Source: Dokdonella_A soli (GTDB taxonomy: Bacteria > Pseudomonadota > Gammaproteobacteria > Xanthomonadales > Rhodanobacteraceae). Taken from it: a stretch of DNA of 64,000 nucleotides. The position numbers were made by a program, and so were the translations under genes. Below, piece by piece: positions 24,641 through 32,875 of the stretch (position 1 is its first letter; every line of letters begins with the position of its first letter). The notes below the pieces were generated by a model. The model had not been told where the DNA came from, did not search any database, and worked only from the letters and a program-made list of their open reading frames with translations. The stretch covers positions 124,001 to 188,000 of the forward strand of contig NZ_BAAAEU010000004.1 of NCBI RefSeq assembly GCF_039523175.1, read 5' to 3'.

Positions 24641-25012
24641 ATGCGATTCCTTTCAGTGATCCGGATCAACGAGAACTCGGGCCTGCAGCCCAGCGAACAG
24701 CTCATGGCCGACATGGGCAAGCTGATGGAAGAGATGACCAAGGCAGGGGTGCTGCTCGACACCGCCGGGCTCACGCCCACGTCGAATGGCGTGCGCGTGC
24801 GGCTCGCCGGCGGGAAGCTGAGCAAGGTGGACGGCCCGTTCACCGAGACGAAGGAGGTGCTCGGCGGCTACGCGCTGCTTGAAGCGAAGTCGAAGGAAGA
24901 GGCGATCGCGTTGACCGAGCGCTTCCTGAGAGTCCATGGCGACGAATGGAACATCGAGTGCGAAGTGCGCCAGCTGATGGAGCGTGGTCCGGACTTCCGC
25001 TGCGTGGCATGA
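24641..25012 (+). CDS. YCII/DGPF family protein
   Basis: 123 residues, MRFLSVIRINENSGLQPSEQ at the start and the family signature VDGPFTETKEVLGGYALLEA (the DGPFAETKE variant) in the middle, ending RGPDFRCVA. These ferredoxin-like-fold proteins accompany ECF42 sigma factors; their reaction is unknown. An AGGAGAG site precedes the ATG at 24641. It is one of three paralogues in the window (also 31913 and 38354). Confidence 0.88.
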   Translation: MRFLSVIRINENSGLQPSEQLMADMGKLMEEMTKAGVLLDTAGLTPTSNGVRVRLAGGKLSKVDGPFTETKEVLGGYALLEAKSKEEAIALTERFLRVHGDEWNIECEVRQLMERGPDFRCVA

Positions 25013-25021
25013 CACGAAGCG

Positions 25022-25048
25022 CGGAGCCGCGCCTTGCGTGCGGCTCCG
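25022..25048. terminator. hairpin between convergent genes
   Basis: CGGAGCCGC (25022-25030) pairs perfectly with GCGGCTCCG (25040-25048) around a 9-base loop, between the DGPF gene and the convergent TetR gene. There is only a weak T-rich tail, so termination efficiency is uncertain. Confidence 0.5.
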
Positions 25049-25163
25049 ACGTTTCCGCGCGGCGCGTCTGGGGCGGCGCGGCGGCTTTTGCGCGTGCTCG
25101 GCCACAGCGCAGCCACCGCGCAGGATGAGCGCGGCGAAGAGGAGCGCCGCGCCGGGCGCTGGT

Positions 25164-25766
25164 TCATGCAGGCCCGTCGACCAGTTCGAGCGCCATCGTC
25201 CGCGCGGCTTCGCGGATTTCGTCGCGGAAGGCGTGATCTTCGAACGTTCGCGCGAGGACCATGCTGCCCACGCATAGCGCGGTCAATGCGAGGCCGCGTT
25301 GCTGCGCATCGCCGTTGGCGTGCGGCATGCCAGCGGCGAACACGCCCGTCATCCCTTCCACCAGCTTGCGGTACGCCTCCTTGACGCGCGGACCGGCATG
25401 CGCGACGTCGGAAGGCAGCGAGATCATCGGGCAATGGCCGTCGACGTCGTCCAGGTGTATGCGTGACAGGTAGACGTTGATCAGCTGCCGGGCGAAGGTG
25501 CTGCCGCCGCTGCATGGATCGAACTCGACCCCGTCCCAGCGCGCCGCCGGGTTGAAGTGCTGATAGGCGCCCACGACTTCGACGAACAGGTCCTCCTTGC
25601 TGGGGAAGTGGTTGTAGAAGCCGCCGCGTGTCAGCCCGGCGTGGGCCATGATCTCGTCGATCGAGACCTCGACGAATCCGCGGCGATTGAACAGCGCGCG
25701 TGCGCTTTCGACGATGCGCTCGCGGGTCTTGAGTTTGTGTTCGGCGGTGTAGGGCATGGGAGCCAT
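25164..25766 (-). CDS. TetR/AcrR family repressor
   Basis: 200 residues. The N-terminal helix-turn-helix is typical: RERIVESARALFNRRGFVEV, then SIDEIMAHAGLTRGGFYNHF and PSKEDLF. The C-terminal ligand domain (60-200) is of the TetR_C type seen in regulators of detoxification genes. It is divergent from a glutathione S-transferase gene, and an 18-bp palindrome lies between them, so it probably represses that gene and itself until an electrophile or xenobiotic binds. Confidence 0.9.
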   Translation of the reverse strand: MAPMPYTAEHKLKTRERIVESARALFNRRGFVEVSIDEIMAHAGLTRGGFYNHFPSKEDLFVEVVGAYQHFNPAARWDGVEFDPCSGGSTFARQLINVYLSRIHLDDVDGHCPMISLPSDVAHAGPRVKEAYRKLVEGMTGVFAAGMPHANGDAQQRGLALTALCVGSMVLARTFEDHAFRDEIREAARTMALELVDGPA

Positions 25767-25803
25767 CCTGTGCGTATGGCGGTGAGTCTAGTCCGGGGCC
25801 TGA

Positions 25804-25821
25804 ATATGTTCTTGAACATAT
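25804..25821. promoter_or_regulatory. palindromic TetR operator
   Basis: ATATGTTCTTGAACATAT is two perfect 8-bp arms around a TT centre, in the 112-bp gap between the TetR gene (start 25766) and the glutathione S-transferase gene (start 25879). Size, symmetry and position are those of a TetR-type operator serving both promoters. Confidence 0.75.
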
Positions 25822-25878
25822 GAAGCTTGTGCCTAGAGTGGGGCACGAAGGCAACCCCACCAACGAGAGACACCCGAC

Positions 25879-26514
25879 ATGAAGCTCTACTACTTCGAAA
25901 CCCCCAACCCGCGCCTGGCGTGTGCGGTCGCTCGTCATCTGCGTCTCCCGCTGGACTATGTGCGGGTGGACGTGACCAAAGGCGAACAGCGCCAACCGGA
26001 GTACCTGGCCATCAATCCCAACGGCAAGGTGCCGGCGTTGGTGGATGGCGACCTGAAGCTGTGGGAGGCAGGGGCGATTGCCTGTCATCTCGCGCGCAAG
26101 GCCGGCAGCGATCTCTGGCCGAAGGATGAAGCGGGGCAGACCGAGGTCATCCGATGGCTGAGCTGGGAGCTGGCGCATTTCTCGCGGCATGCCGGCGGCC
26201 TGTATTTCCAGCGCGTGATCAAGCCGCGGCTCGGTCTGGGCGAGCCGGACGCAGCGGCGATCGAGGAGGCCACGCGGTTCTTCCATCAGTTCGCGCGGGT
26301 GCTCGACAGTCACCTCGAAGGCCGCGCGTACCTGCTTGGGGATCGCCTGACGCTGGCGGATTTCTTCGTCGCGCGGATGCTGCCGTACGCCCGGGAAGCG
26401 CAGATGCCGCTGGAGGACTACGCGGAAATCGTGCGCTGGCACGGACAGCTGATGGCTCTGCCGGCGTGGCGCGATCCGTTTCCGTCGGAACAGGCGCGGC
26501 GGCAGGCGGCATGA
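25879..26514 (+). CDS. glutathione S-transferase
   Basis: 211 residues. The thioredoxin-like domain (1-80) has MKLYYFETPNPRLACAVARH at the start, NPNGKVPALV with the cis-proline, and LWEAGAIACHLARK (E-A/S pair binding glutathione). The all-helical domain (90-205) contains GDRLTLADFFVARM, the N-capping box of the GST C-domain. It conjugates glutathione to electrophiles or acts as a peroxidase in the cytoplasm. It is controlled from the palindrome at 25804, probably by the divergent TetR protein. Confidence 0.9.
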   Translation: MKLYYFETPNPRLACAVARHLRLPLDYVRVDVTKGEQRQPEYLAINPNGKVPALVDGDLKLWEAGAIACHLARKAGSDLWPKDEAGQTEVIRWLSWELAHFSRHAGGLYFQRVIKPRLGLGEPDAAAIEEATRFFHQFARVLDSHLEGRAYLLGDRLTLADFFVARMLPYAREAQMPLEDYAEIVRWHGQLMALPAWRDPFPSEQARRQAA

Positions 26515-26659
26515 GGCATTGGACGCGATCAAGGACGGCGACGTGCAATACAGGTGATGGCGACCCTGCCAACCAGGAAATGGGACTGAGACGGTTACGT
26601 CCCGCGTCGATACCTCTGGACAACGCGACTTTGCGACAAGCCTCGAGCTTGCGATGTCG

Positions 26660-26700
26660 ATCTGGCCCCGGCTCATTCGTCGTGTCGACAGGGGCCAGAT
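26660..26700. repeat. perfect 10-bp palindrome, GGGGCCAGAT arms
   Basis: ATCTGGCCCC (26660-26669) and GGGGCCAGAT (26691-26700) are perfect inverted repeats around a 21-base loop in the 281-bp gap before the efflux gene. The arms resemble those at 20370 (GGGGTCAGAG). Confidence 0.6.
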
Positions 26701-26795
26701 CCGAAGCCGGGCAACCCGGCTGACTGGCGCTGACCATGCGACCTGCGGAAGACTCCGTCCGCAGGTCGTATCGACCATTGGCCAGGAGATTTGCC

Positions 26796-28262
26796 TTGAC
26801 GACTCACCTTGATGCCGGCAAACGCTGGATAGCGTTGATCGTGCTGTGTCTCGGCGTACTGATGATCGTGCTCGACACGACGATCGTGAATGTCGCGCTG
26901 CCTTCGATCCGCGAAGATCTGAAATTCACCGGAACCACGCTGGTCTGGGTCGTCAACGCGTACATGCTGACCTTCGGCGGATTCCTGCTGCTCGGCGGAC
27001 GCCTTGGCGATCTGTATGGACACAAGCGCCTGTTCCTCGTCGGCCTCACGTTGTTCACGCTGGCGTCGCTCGCCTGCGGACTGGCGCACACGCAGGGCAT
27101 GCTGGTCACGGCCCGGGCGGTGCAGGGGCTTGGCGGCGCGGTGGTCACGTCGGTCGCGCTGTCGCTGATCATGATGCTGTTCACCGAGCCGGCCGAGCGC
27201 GCGAAGGCGATGGGCGTCTATGGCTTCGTCTGCGCCGGCGGCGGCAGCATCGGCGTGCTGCTCGGCGGTGTGCTGACCAGCACGCTCAGCTGGCACTGGA
27301 TCTTCCTCGTCAACCTGCCGATCGGCCTGCTCGTGTTCGCGTTGTGCGTGAAACTGATTCCGGCAGTGCGCGCGCCGGGGCAGACGCAACGACTGGACTT
27401 TGCGGGCGCGATCAGCGTGACCGCGTCGTTGATGCTCGCGGTCTACGCGATCGTCAACGGCAACGAGGTCGGCTGGCGTTCGTCGCAGACGCTGGGTCTC
27501 CTGGCCGCCGCCCTGGCGTTGCTGGTGGCGTTCCTTGTGATCGAATCGCGCGTGCGCGCGCCATTGATGCCGCTCGGCATGTTCCGCCTGCGCAACGTCG
27601 CGACGGCGAACGTGATCGGCGTGCTGTGGGCGGCGGCGATGTTCGCGTGGTTCTTCATCTCTGCGCTGTACATGCAGCTCGTGCTCGGCTACGGACCGAT
27701 GCAGGTCGGGCTGGCGTTCCTGCCGGCCAACCTGATCATGGCGGCGTTCTCCCTCGGCCTGTCGGCGAAGCTCGTGATGCGCTTTGGCATCCGCAAGCCC
27801 ATCGGTATCGGTCTGCTGCTGGCCGCCGCGGGTCTCGCGTCGTTCGCGCTCGCGCCGACGAACGGCGAATTCGTCGCACACGTGCTGCCGGGCATGGTGC
27901 TGCTCGGCATCGGCGCGGGCATGGCGCTCAATCCGGTGCTGCTCGCGGCGATGAGCGACGTCGAGCCGGGTGAAGCCGGCCTCGCATCCGGCCTGGTCAA
28001 CACGTCGTTCATGATGGGCGGTGCATTGGGCCTTGCGATCCTCGCCAGTCTCGCAGCCGCGCGCACCAGTGTCTTGAGCGAATCCGGCGCTGCACCGACG
28101 ATGGCAGTGAATGATGGCTATCACCTGGCATTCCTGTCCGGCGCGATGTTTGCAGCCTGTGCTGCGTTGCTCGCGCTGCTGCTGCGGCGTGGGCCGCAGG
28201 AGTCGGCGCAGGAAGCGCAGGCAGATGTGGAGTCCGGCGATATCCAAGCGTCGCTGGAATGA
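26796..28262 (+). CDS. MFS drug efflux transporter, DHA2 (EmrB/QacA) type
   Basis: 488 residues with fourteen membrane helices. Motif D1 is GVLMIVLDTTIVNVALPSI, motif A is GGRLGDLYGHKRLFLVG, and motif C lies near GFVCAGGGSIGVLLGG. These are proton-driven exporters of hydrophobic drugs, dyes or fatty acids in the inner membrane. No EmrA-type adaptor gene is adjacent, so it probably works alone. I chose the TTG at 26796 because AGGAG sits 7 bases before it; the GTG or ATG positions upstream would add a non-family N-terminus. It lies downstream of the TetR/GST pair but has its own gap. Confidence 0.88.
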   Translation: MTTHLDAGKRWIALIVLCLGVLMIVLDTTIVNVALPSIREDLKFTGTTLVWVVNAYMLTFGGFLLLGGRLGDLYGHKRLFLVGLTLFTLASLACGLAHTQGMLVTARAVQGLGGAVVTSVALSLIMMLFTEPAERAKAMGVYGFVCAGGGSIGVLLGGVLTSTLSWHWIFLVNLPIGLLVFALCVKLIPAVRAPGQTQRLDFAGAISVTASLMLAVYAIVNGNEVGWRSSQTLGLLAAALALLVAFLVIESRVRAPLMPLGMFRLRNVATANVIGVLWAAAMFAWFFISALYMQLVLGYGPMQVGLAFLPANLIMAAFSLGLSAKLVMRFGIRKPIGIGLLLAAAGLASFALAPTNGEFVAHVLPGMVLLGIGAGMALNPVLLAAMSDVEPGEAGLASGLVNTSFMMGGALGLAILASLAAARTSVLSESGAAPTMAVNDGYHLAFLSGAMFAACAALLALLLRRGPQESAQEAQADVESGDIQASLE

Positions 28263-28447
28263 TGCAATCGCGAAGTCGGAATGACACCCGGCGCGGTATA
28301 CCGGAAGCGAATCTCGCAGACGGCGTGCCGGGATCTCCGCGAGTCGTGCGCGAGGCGCGATGAACGGAGTCCAGCCAAGCGGGCAGGTTTGGCATAGTGG
28401 CGCGTCGCGCACGTCTCATTCGTCTTGTTGCCGTTCCGGAGATTCTC

Positions 28448-29356
28448 ATGGCATCCCGAAGTGTTCTCGTGCTGGCTGGCTCTCTGTTGCTGGGTCACGT
28501 TGTTGCAAATACCGCCATTGCGGCATCGAAGCCGGCGCAATCGGACAGGCTCGTCCCTGTGTCGGCGGACGTGAAGTTGCGCGTGATCGAGAGCGGCCCG
28601 GCGAAATCGCAGCCGATCGTGCTCGTTCCGGGTTGGTGCTTCACGGCCGACATCTGGCACAAGCAATTCGCTGCGCTGGGCGATCGCTATCGCCTCGTCG
28701 CATTCGATCCGCGTTCGCAGGGCCGCTCGACGATCCTGGATCATGCGAACAGCCCGGATGATCGGGCCGAAGACATTTCCCGCCTGATCGCGGCATTGCA
28801 TCTGCAGCAGCCGATCATCGTCGGCTGGTCGCAAGGCGTGCAGGACGTCGCCGCTTACGCACTGAAGTTCGGAACACACGACGTCGGTGGACTCGTGCTG
28901 GTCGATGCGGCGGTTTCCGGCGGCGCGGAAGCGCTCGATGGCAAGGCGGCGGGCGAGGAACTGGGTCGCATGCCGATCTACGCGAGCTCGCCGCGTGAAT
29001 ACCTTCAGGCGATGATGCCGTACGTTTTCAGGAAGCCGCTTTCGCCGAACGAATTGTCCGACATCGTGTCCGCGGGCCTGCGCACTCCGAGCAGTATCGG
29101 CGTGGCGAACCTGACGCTCGATTTCTTCGGCAAGGATTATCGGCGGGCGTTCGAGCGCATCGACGTGCCGACGCTCCTGGTCGTCGCCGGCACCGCGCCG
29201 GACAAGGACGTGCAGATTCGGCAGCCGATCCCGAACGCGACCAGCGTCGTCGTCGATGGCGCCGGTCATGCCGTGTTCTACGACGAGCCCGCGAAATTCA
29301 ACGACGCGCTCGTGCGCTTCGTCGAAGCGCGTGTCGCGGACCGGGCGAAGCGATGA
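28448..29356 (+). CDS. exported alpha/beta hydrolase
   Basis: 302 residues. A signal peptide (VLVLAGSLLLGHVVANTAIA) precedes the hydrolase core: LVPGWCFTADIWHKQFAALG, FDPRSQGRSTI, and the nucleophile elbow IVGWSQGVQDVAAY (S in WSQG). The histidine is in DGAGHAVFYDEP near the end. The wording resembles haloperoxidase- or esterase-like periplasmic hydrolases; the substrate is not predictable. It follows the efflux pump by 185 bp. Confidence 0.85.
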   Translation: MASRSVLVLAGSLLLGHVVANTAIAASKPAQSDRLVPVSADVKLRVIESGPAKSQPIVLVPGWCFTADIWHKQFAALGDRYRLVAFDPRSQGRSTILDHANSPDDRAEDISRLIAALHLQQPIIVGWSQGVQDVAAYALKFGTHDVGGLVLVDAAVSGGAEALDGKAAGEELGRMPIYASSPREYLQAMMPYVFRKPLSPNELSDIVSAGLRTPSSIGVANLTLDFFGKDYRRAFERIDVPTLLVVAGTAPDKDVQIRQPIPNATSVVVDGAGHAVFYDEPAKFNDALVRFVEARVADRAKR

Positions 29357-29390
29357 CCGCCGGCGATCATCGCCGCTCGCTGCGCTCGAG

Positions 29391-29422
29391 GCGATTCAGG
29401 CGCGCTCGGCGCGATTCAGGCG
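29391..29422. repeat. 12-bp direct repeat
   Basis: GCGATTCAGGCG occurs at 29391-29402 and 29411-29422, 20 bp apart, in the convergent gap after the hydrolase. A short perfect palindrome, CGGCGATCATCGCCG, sits just before at 29361-29375. Confidence 0.5.
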
Positions 29423-29487
29423 TTCATCGAACAGCAAATGGAACGCCGCGCCGGCCTGGTCGTCCAAGCCGGCACTGCAAGGCGTTC

Positions 29488-29513
29488 CCGGGGCCAGAAA
29501 ACGTAGCTGACCC
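29488..29513. repeat. imperfect palindrome, degenerate GGGGCCAGA element
   Basis: CCGGGGCCAGAAAACGTAGC is followed by TGACCCGG, giving imperfect arms (CCGGG-CAG against CTG-CCCGG). It lies just after the stop of the DUF3761 gene on the other strand and may serve as its terminator. It resembles the palindromes at 20370 and 26660. Confidence 0.35.
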
Positions 29514-29516
29514 GGT

Positions 29517-29849
29517 TTACTGCTGCGCAAGCCACTCCAGCACGCCGCCATGCTTTGAGCACGTGCTGTTGCTCCGCTTGCTGTAGCTGTACGTCAGGTC
29601 GCGGCATTGGGCGCTGGCTTCCAGTCCACCGTCGTCCTTTGCCTTGGGCTCGGCCTTTGCCTTGGGTTCTACCTTTGACACACACTTGCCGTCGGCATTG
29701 ACGTGCCCGAGCGCCGCGCCGGATTGCCCCTGCGGTCCGGCAGCGCGCAAGGCACAGCCGGCTCCTTCGGCGGCTCCTGCGAATGACGATGCCGCAGCGA
29801 AGGCCAGGACCGCTGCGCAGGCCGTAAGACGGAAAACATTGCTGTTCAT
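29517..29849 (-). CDS. exported DUF3761-like protein
   Basis: 110 residues. A signal peptide to about residue 27 (LAFAAASSFAGAAEG) is followed by a lysine/glutamate/alanine linker (VEPKAKAEPKAKDDGG). The C-terminal cysteine-containing domain is LTYSYSKRSNSTCSKHGGVL, the TCSxHGGV wording of DUF3761. Small secreted proteins with this domain are of unknown function. The downstream end is next to an imperfect palindrome. Confidence 0.75.
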   Translation of the reverse strand: MNSNVFRLTACAAVLAFAAASSFAGAAEGAGCALRAAGPQGQSGAALGHVNADGKCVSKVEPKAKAEPKAKDDGGLEASAQCRDLTYSYSKRSNSTCSKHGGVLEWLAQQ

Positions 29850-29974
29850 GCCTCAACCCCCTTCGTGGACAAGCGCATGGGTGAAAGCATATTGCGTGCC
29901 ATTGAGAGCGAAATAATGCTGATTTTCGTGTAAATATCGGCGAAAACCCGATCCCATTCAGTAAAACCGCCTCC

Positions 29975-30164
29975 ATGCATACGCCGATATTCCAGATTGA
30001 CGCTTTCACCACCCGCCGGTTTGCGGGAAATCCCGCCGCGGTGATGGTGATGGATGGCTTCCCGGATGAAGTCCATTGCTGCCGAAAACGACATGGCCGA
30101 AACGGCTTTCCTCGTCATGGAAGGTTCGTGCGTCGTCCATCTGGAAAGCAAGGTGGGGATCTGA
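29975..30164 (+). pseudogene. phzF-like remnant, frameshifted and truncated
   Basis: The start is clearly PhzF-like: MHTPIFQIDAFTTRRFAGNP then AAVMVMDGFPDE. The frame then loses similarity, while the +1 frame from about 30067 continues the family wording (SIAAENDMAETAFLVMEG) before a stop at 30162-30164. The remaining two thirds of the roughly 280-residue isomerase/epimerase-fold protein are missing. So one frameshift and a large 3' deletion have destroyed the gene. No copy of the missing part is visible in the window. Confidence 0.75.
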
Positions 30165-30171
30165 GTCGTGG

Positions 30172-30203
30172 CGCCGCCGCCGACATCCCCGTCGGCGGCG
30201 GTG
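30172..30203. terminator. strong GC hairpin
   Basis: CGCCGCCGCCGAC (30172-30184) pairs with GTCGGCGGCGGTG (30191-30203) with one wobble around a 6-base loop. It lies just beyond the stop of the small minus-strand gene at 30217. There is no T-run. Confidence 0.45.
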
Positions 30204-30216
30204 CGCGACGCTGACG

Positions 30217-30399
30217 TCAGCGGTCGTCGCGCCCCGGGTTCTTCATGCCCGGGTTCGGGTTGGTCCTGTTCGGATCGTTGGGCTGGTTGCCCTGCGAGTG
30301 GCGATGCTTGTCGTCGTGCTGGCCGGGCATCTTCTGGTCGGGGCTGTGCATCGGCGCGTGCTTCTGCGGGGACGTCTGCGGTTTGTTCTGGTGACCCAT
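30217..30399 (-). CDS. 60-residue disordered His/Pro/Asn-rich protein
   Basis: The product is almost wholly polar and low in complexity: MGHQNKPQTSPQKHAPMHSP at the start and QGNQPNDPNRTNPNPGMKNP near the end, with no hydrophobic core. An excellent GAGGAGGT ribosome site ends 9 bases before the ATG at 30399, which argues that it is translated. Histidine and methionine content could allow metal binding, but that is inference. I do not recognise a family. A strong hairpin follows the stop. Confidence 0.6.
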   Translation of the reverse strand: MGHQNKPQTSPQKHAPMHSPDQKMPGQHDDKHRHSQGNQPNDPNRTNPNPGMKNPGRDDR

Positions 30400-30610
30400 G
30401 ATCGTCTTACCTCCTCAGGGGCGATGGCCCGATGACCATCGGCAGCGAACTGCCCGCAGACCCTAGGCTTGTGCAATCGACTCGGCAATGAACCCGCGTC
30501 GTTCAGGATGGCAACGATTCATGTTGAAGTGAAGGAAGCGTTGAGCGCGCGTGAAGGCCCTGCGGATTCGCGAGTGTTCGGTGAGACAGGCGGCGTGCCG
30601 CGGCGCGAGA

Positions 30611-31888
30611 TCAGCACGAGAGGATCGCCTGGCGCCGCTGCAGGAAACGCCGCACCGCTTCATCCCGCTCCAGGCCGATCGCAATCTCGTATGCATGATG
30701 CGCGTCGCCATCTGCACCTTTCCTCGCCAGCAGTTCAGCACGCGCAGCCCAGTACGGTTGATAGTCGGCAAGCCGAGCGTCGGCGGCGATGTCCGGCATC
30801 GCGGCGAGCGCGGCGTCGGCGCCATGCAGCTCAGCGATCGCCAGCGCGCGATTGATCGCTACCACCGGTGAAGCGGTCAGCGCCGACAATGCATCGTAGA
30901 GTTCCAGCACCGCGTCCCAATTGGCGCGTCCCGTCCGGCGGCGATCGACGTGCGCCGATTGCAACGCGGCTTCGAGTTGATAGCGGCCGATCGAGCGGAA
31001 TCCGCTGGCGCGCCGGAGCAGGACCTCGGCCTCGTCGATCATCGCCGCGTCCCATGCTGACGTGTCCTGCTCGGCGAGCGGAACGTAGTCGCCCTCTGCA
31101 TTGCGCCGCGCGCGGCGCCGTGCTTCTGCATGCAGCATGCACGCGAGCAGCCCCAGCGCCTCGGGTTCGTTGGGCAGCAGCTCGACCACAAGCCGCGCCA
31201 GGAACGTCGCCTCCTCGGTAAGGTCGCGTCGCACGACATCGGCGCCGTCCGGATCGGACCAGCCTTCCGCGAATGCGGCGTAGATCGCATCGAGTACGGC
31301 AACGAGCCGGCTGGCGAGTTCCTCGCGTTCCGGAATGCGGAACGGAATGCCGGCCTGGCGGATCTTGTCCTTGACGCGCACGAGACGCTTGCCCATCGCT
31401 GCCGGCGACATCAGGAATGCCGAGCCGATCCGCTTCGCATCCAGGCCGAGCACGGCCTGCAACATCAATGGCGCGCGGATGCTGGCCTCGATGGCCGGAT
31501 GCGCGCAGGCGAACAGCAGGGCGAGGCGCTGGTCGGGGATATCACCGCCATCCGGCACGGCAGCAAAGTCCTCGGCGAGCCGCTGCAGGTCCGCGGCCGC
31601 GGTTTCGCCGATCCGTCGGTGGCGTGCACCATCGATGATCTTCCGGCGCGCGACGGTCAGCAGCCACGCTTCCGGATTCGATGGACAACCGCTGCGCGGC
31701 CATTCTGTCAATGCGCTGGCGAACGCGTCCGACAAAGCATCCTCAGCCGCAGTTACGTCGCGCGTGCGCGCCGCGAGAAACGCGACCAGCTTGCCGTAGT
31801 TGCGGCGCGCGACGGCTTCCGCCGTTCCGCGCGCCGCAGCATCGCGTTCGCCCGCCGCGTTCAGGCGATCGACCCCTGACGCAGCCAC
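30611..31888 (-). CDS. ECF sigma factor with C-terminal extension (ECF42-like)
   Basis: 425 residues. Sigma region 2 (about 25-95) has NYGKLVAFLAARTRDVTAAE and DALSDAFASALTEWP; PEAWLLTVARRKIID is the promoter-melting end. Region 4 (about 115-180) includes LVRVKDKIRQAG. The long helical extension of about 230 residues (from FAEGWSDPDGAD to the end, TPR-like) is the hallmark of ECF42-type sigma factors, which lack a classical anti-sigma factor. The GTG start at 31888 lies 24 bp after the DGPF gene stop, so the two form an operon. It probably activates the DGPF genes in the window. Confidence 0.88.
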   Translation of the reverse strand: MAASGVDRLNAAGERDAAARGTAEAVARRNYGKLVAFLAARTRDVTAAEDALSDAFASALTEWPRSGCPSNPEAWLLTVARRKIIDGARHRRIGETAAADLQRLAEDFAAVPDGGDIPDQRLALLFACAHPAIEASIRAPLMLQAVLGLDAKRIGSAFLMSPAAMGKRLVRVKDKIRQAGIPFRIPEREELASRLVAVLDAIYAAFAEGWSDPDGADVVRRDLTEEATFLARLVVELLPNEPEALGLLACMLHAEARRRARRNAEGDYVPLAEQDTSAWDAAMIDEAEVLLRRASGFRSIGRYQLEAALQSAHVDRRRTGRANWDAVLELYDALSALTASPVVAINRALAIAELHGADAALAAMPDIAADARLADYQPYWAARAELLARKGADGDAHHAYEIAIGLERDEAVRRFLQRRQAILSC

Positions 31889-31912
31889 GCGTAACCGCCG
31901 AGGGAGATTCGG

Positions 31913-32305
31913 TCACATGGCAGCATGGATCTTCTCGCGGTCCGGCAATCCATAGGTCGCCATGTCCCAAACCGGACGCACCTCGACAATGCCGTGTCCG
32001 GAGCCCGGGCAGCGTGCCGCCCAAGCGATCGCGGCGTCCAGATCGGCGGCCTCGATCAGGTAGTAGCCACCGAGTTGTTCCTTCGATTCCGCGTACGGTC
32101 CATCCATCACTTGCGGTTTGCCACCCGACAGGCGCACGGTCGTCGCCGACGCCACCGGCTGCAGCCTGTTTGAACCCACGAGCGCGCCGGCTTTCCTCAG
32201 CGCCTCCGTATACGCGGCGTAGGCGGCCTCGCCCTGCTTCTGTTCGGCCTTCGTCAGCGTGTTCCAGCCGTTCTCGCTTGCATACAGCATCAACAGGTAT
32301 TGCAT
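31913..32305 (-). CDS. YCII/DGPF family protein, partner of the ECF factor
   Basis: 130 residues. MQYLLMLYASENGWNTLTKA at the start and VMDGPYAESKEQLGGYYLIE, the DGPF signature, in the middle; it ends near PVWDMATYGLPDREKIHAAM. An AGGAGA site 8 bases before the ATG at 32305 fixes the start. Genes of this type are the usual neighbours and targets of ECF42 sigma factors. Their biochemical role is unknown. It lies immediately upstream of the sigma factor gene. Confidence 0.88.
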   Translation of the reverse strand: MQYLLMLYASENGWNTLTKAEQKQGEAAYAAYTEALRKAGALVGSNRLQPVASATTVRLSGGKPQVMDGPYAESKEQLGGYYLIEAADLDAAIAWAARCPGSGHGIVEVRPVWDMATYGLPDREKIHAAM

Positions 32306-32354
32306 CGGGAATCTCCTTCGTGATGGTCGGCGCACCATACGCCGCCGACATGAT

Positions 32355-32381
32355 GACGACCGAGGAGGCGGCATTTGGACA
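32355..32381 (-). promoter_or_regulatory. candidate ECF42-type promoter of the DGPF-sigma operon
   Basis: On the minus strand TGTCCA (32381-32376), 16 bp, then TCGTC (32359-32355), about 50 bp before the ATG at 32305. It matches the arrangement at 24537-24565 before another DGPF gene and suggests autoregulation. Confidence 0.45.
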
Positions 32382-32550
32382 GCCTTGTCGCGAACGCGCA
32401 ATCGTTCGCTGCGATGGCATGCCATCGAGTTCGTCGAAAGGTCGGCTGCAGCGGGCGAGGACTCGGAGGCGATCCGGCAGGGACAAGGAGAAGCGACCGG
32501 AGTAGATTGCCCGTCGACGACCATCCAGAAGGGCGGGCAGCGAGAACATC

Positions 32551-32817
32551 ATGGCAACCGGTTGGGCAGGCGACGGCGCCGTACAGGACCAGATCGACGC
32601 GACCGTCAAGGAGGCGATCGAACGCGCTCGCAGCCAGATGCACAAAGGCCCGAGCCTGAAGCATTGCGAAGAGTGCGACGCGACCATCCCCGCAGCACGG
32701 CGCAAGGCTGTGCCAGGCGTGCGCCTGTGCGTGGCCTGCCAGGACGCGCGCGACCGCGAGCAGCGCGGCGCCAGCGGCTACAACCGTCGTGGCAGCAAGG
32801 ACAGTCAACTGCGCTGA
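32551..32817 (+). CDS. DksA/TraR C4-type zinc-finger protein
   Basis: 88 residues. A helical N-terminus is followed by the four-cysteine zinc finger HCEECDATIPAARRKAVPGV and LCVACQDA (CxxC-x17-CxxC). The short form, lacking the long coiled coil of DksA, matches YbiI/TraR-like proteins, which may act at RNA polymerase or bind DNA. A basic tail (GYNRRGSKDSQLR) ends it. It is divergent from the ECF operon. Confidence 0.85.
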   Translation: MATGWAGDGAVQDQIDATVKEAIERARSQMHKGPSLKHCEECDATIPAARRKAVPGVRLCVACQDARDREQRGASGYNRRGSKDSQLR

Positions 32818-32875
32818 TCGAAAGTCTCACAGGTACACATTTCGACCGATCGCATCCGGTTCGGCACGTCAGGCC

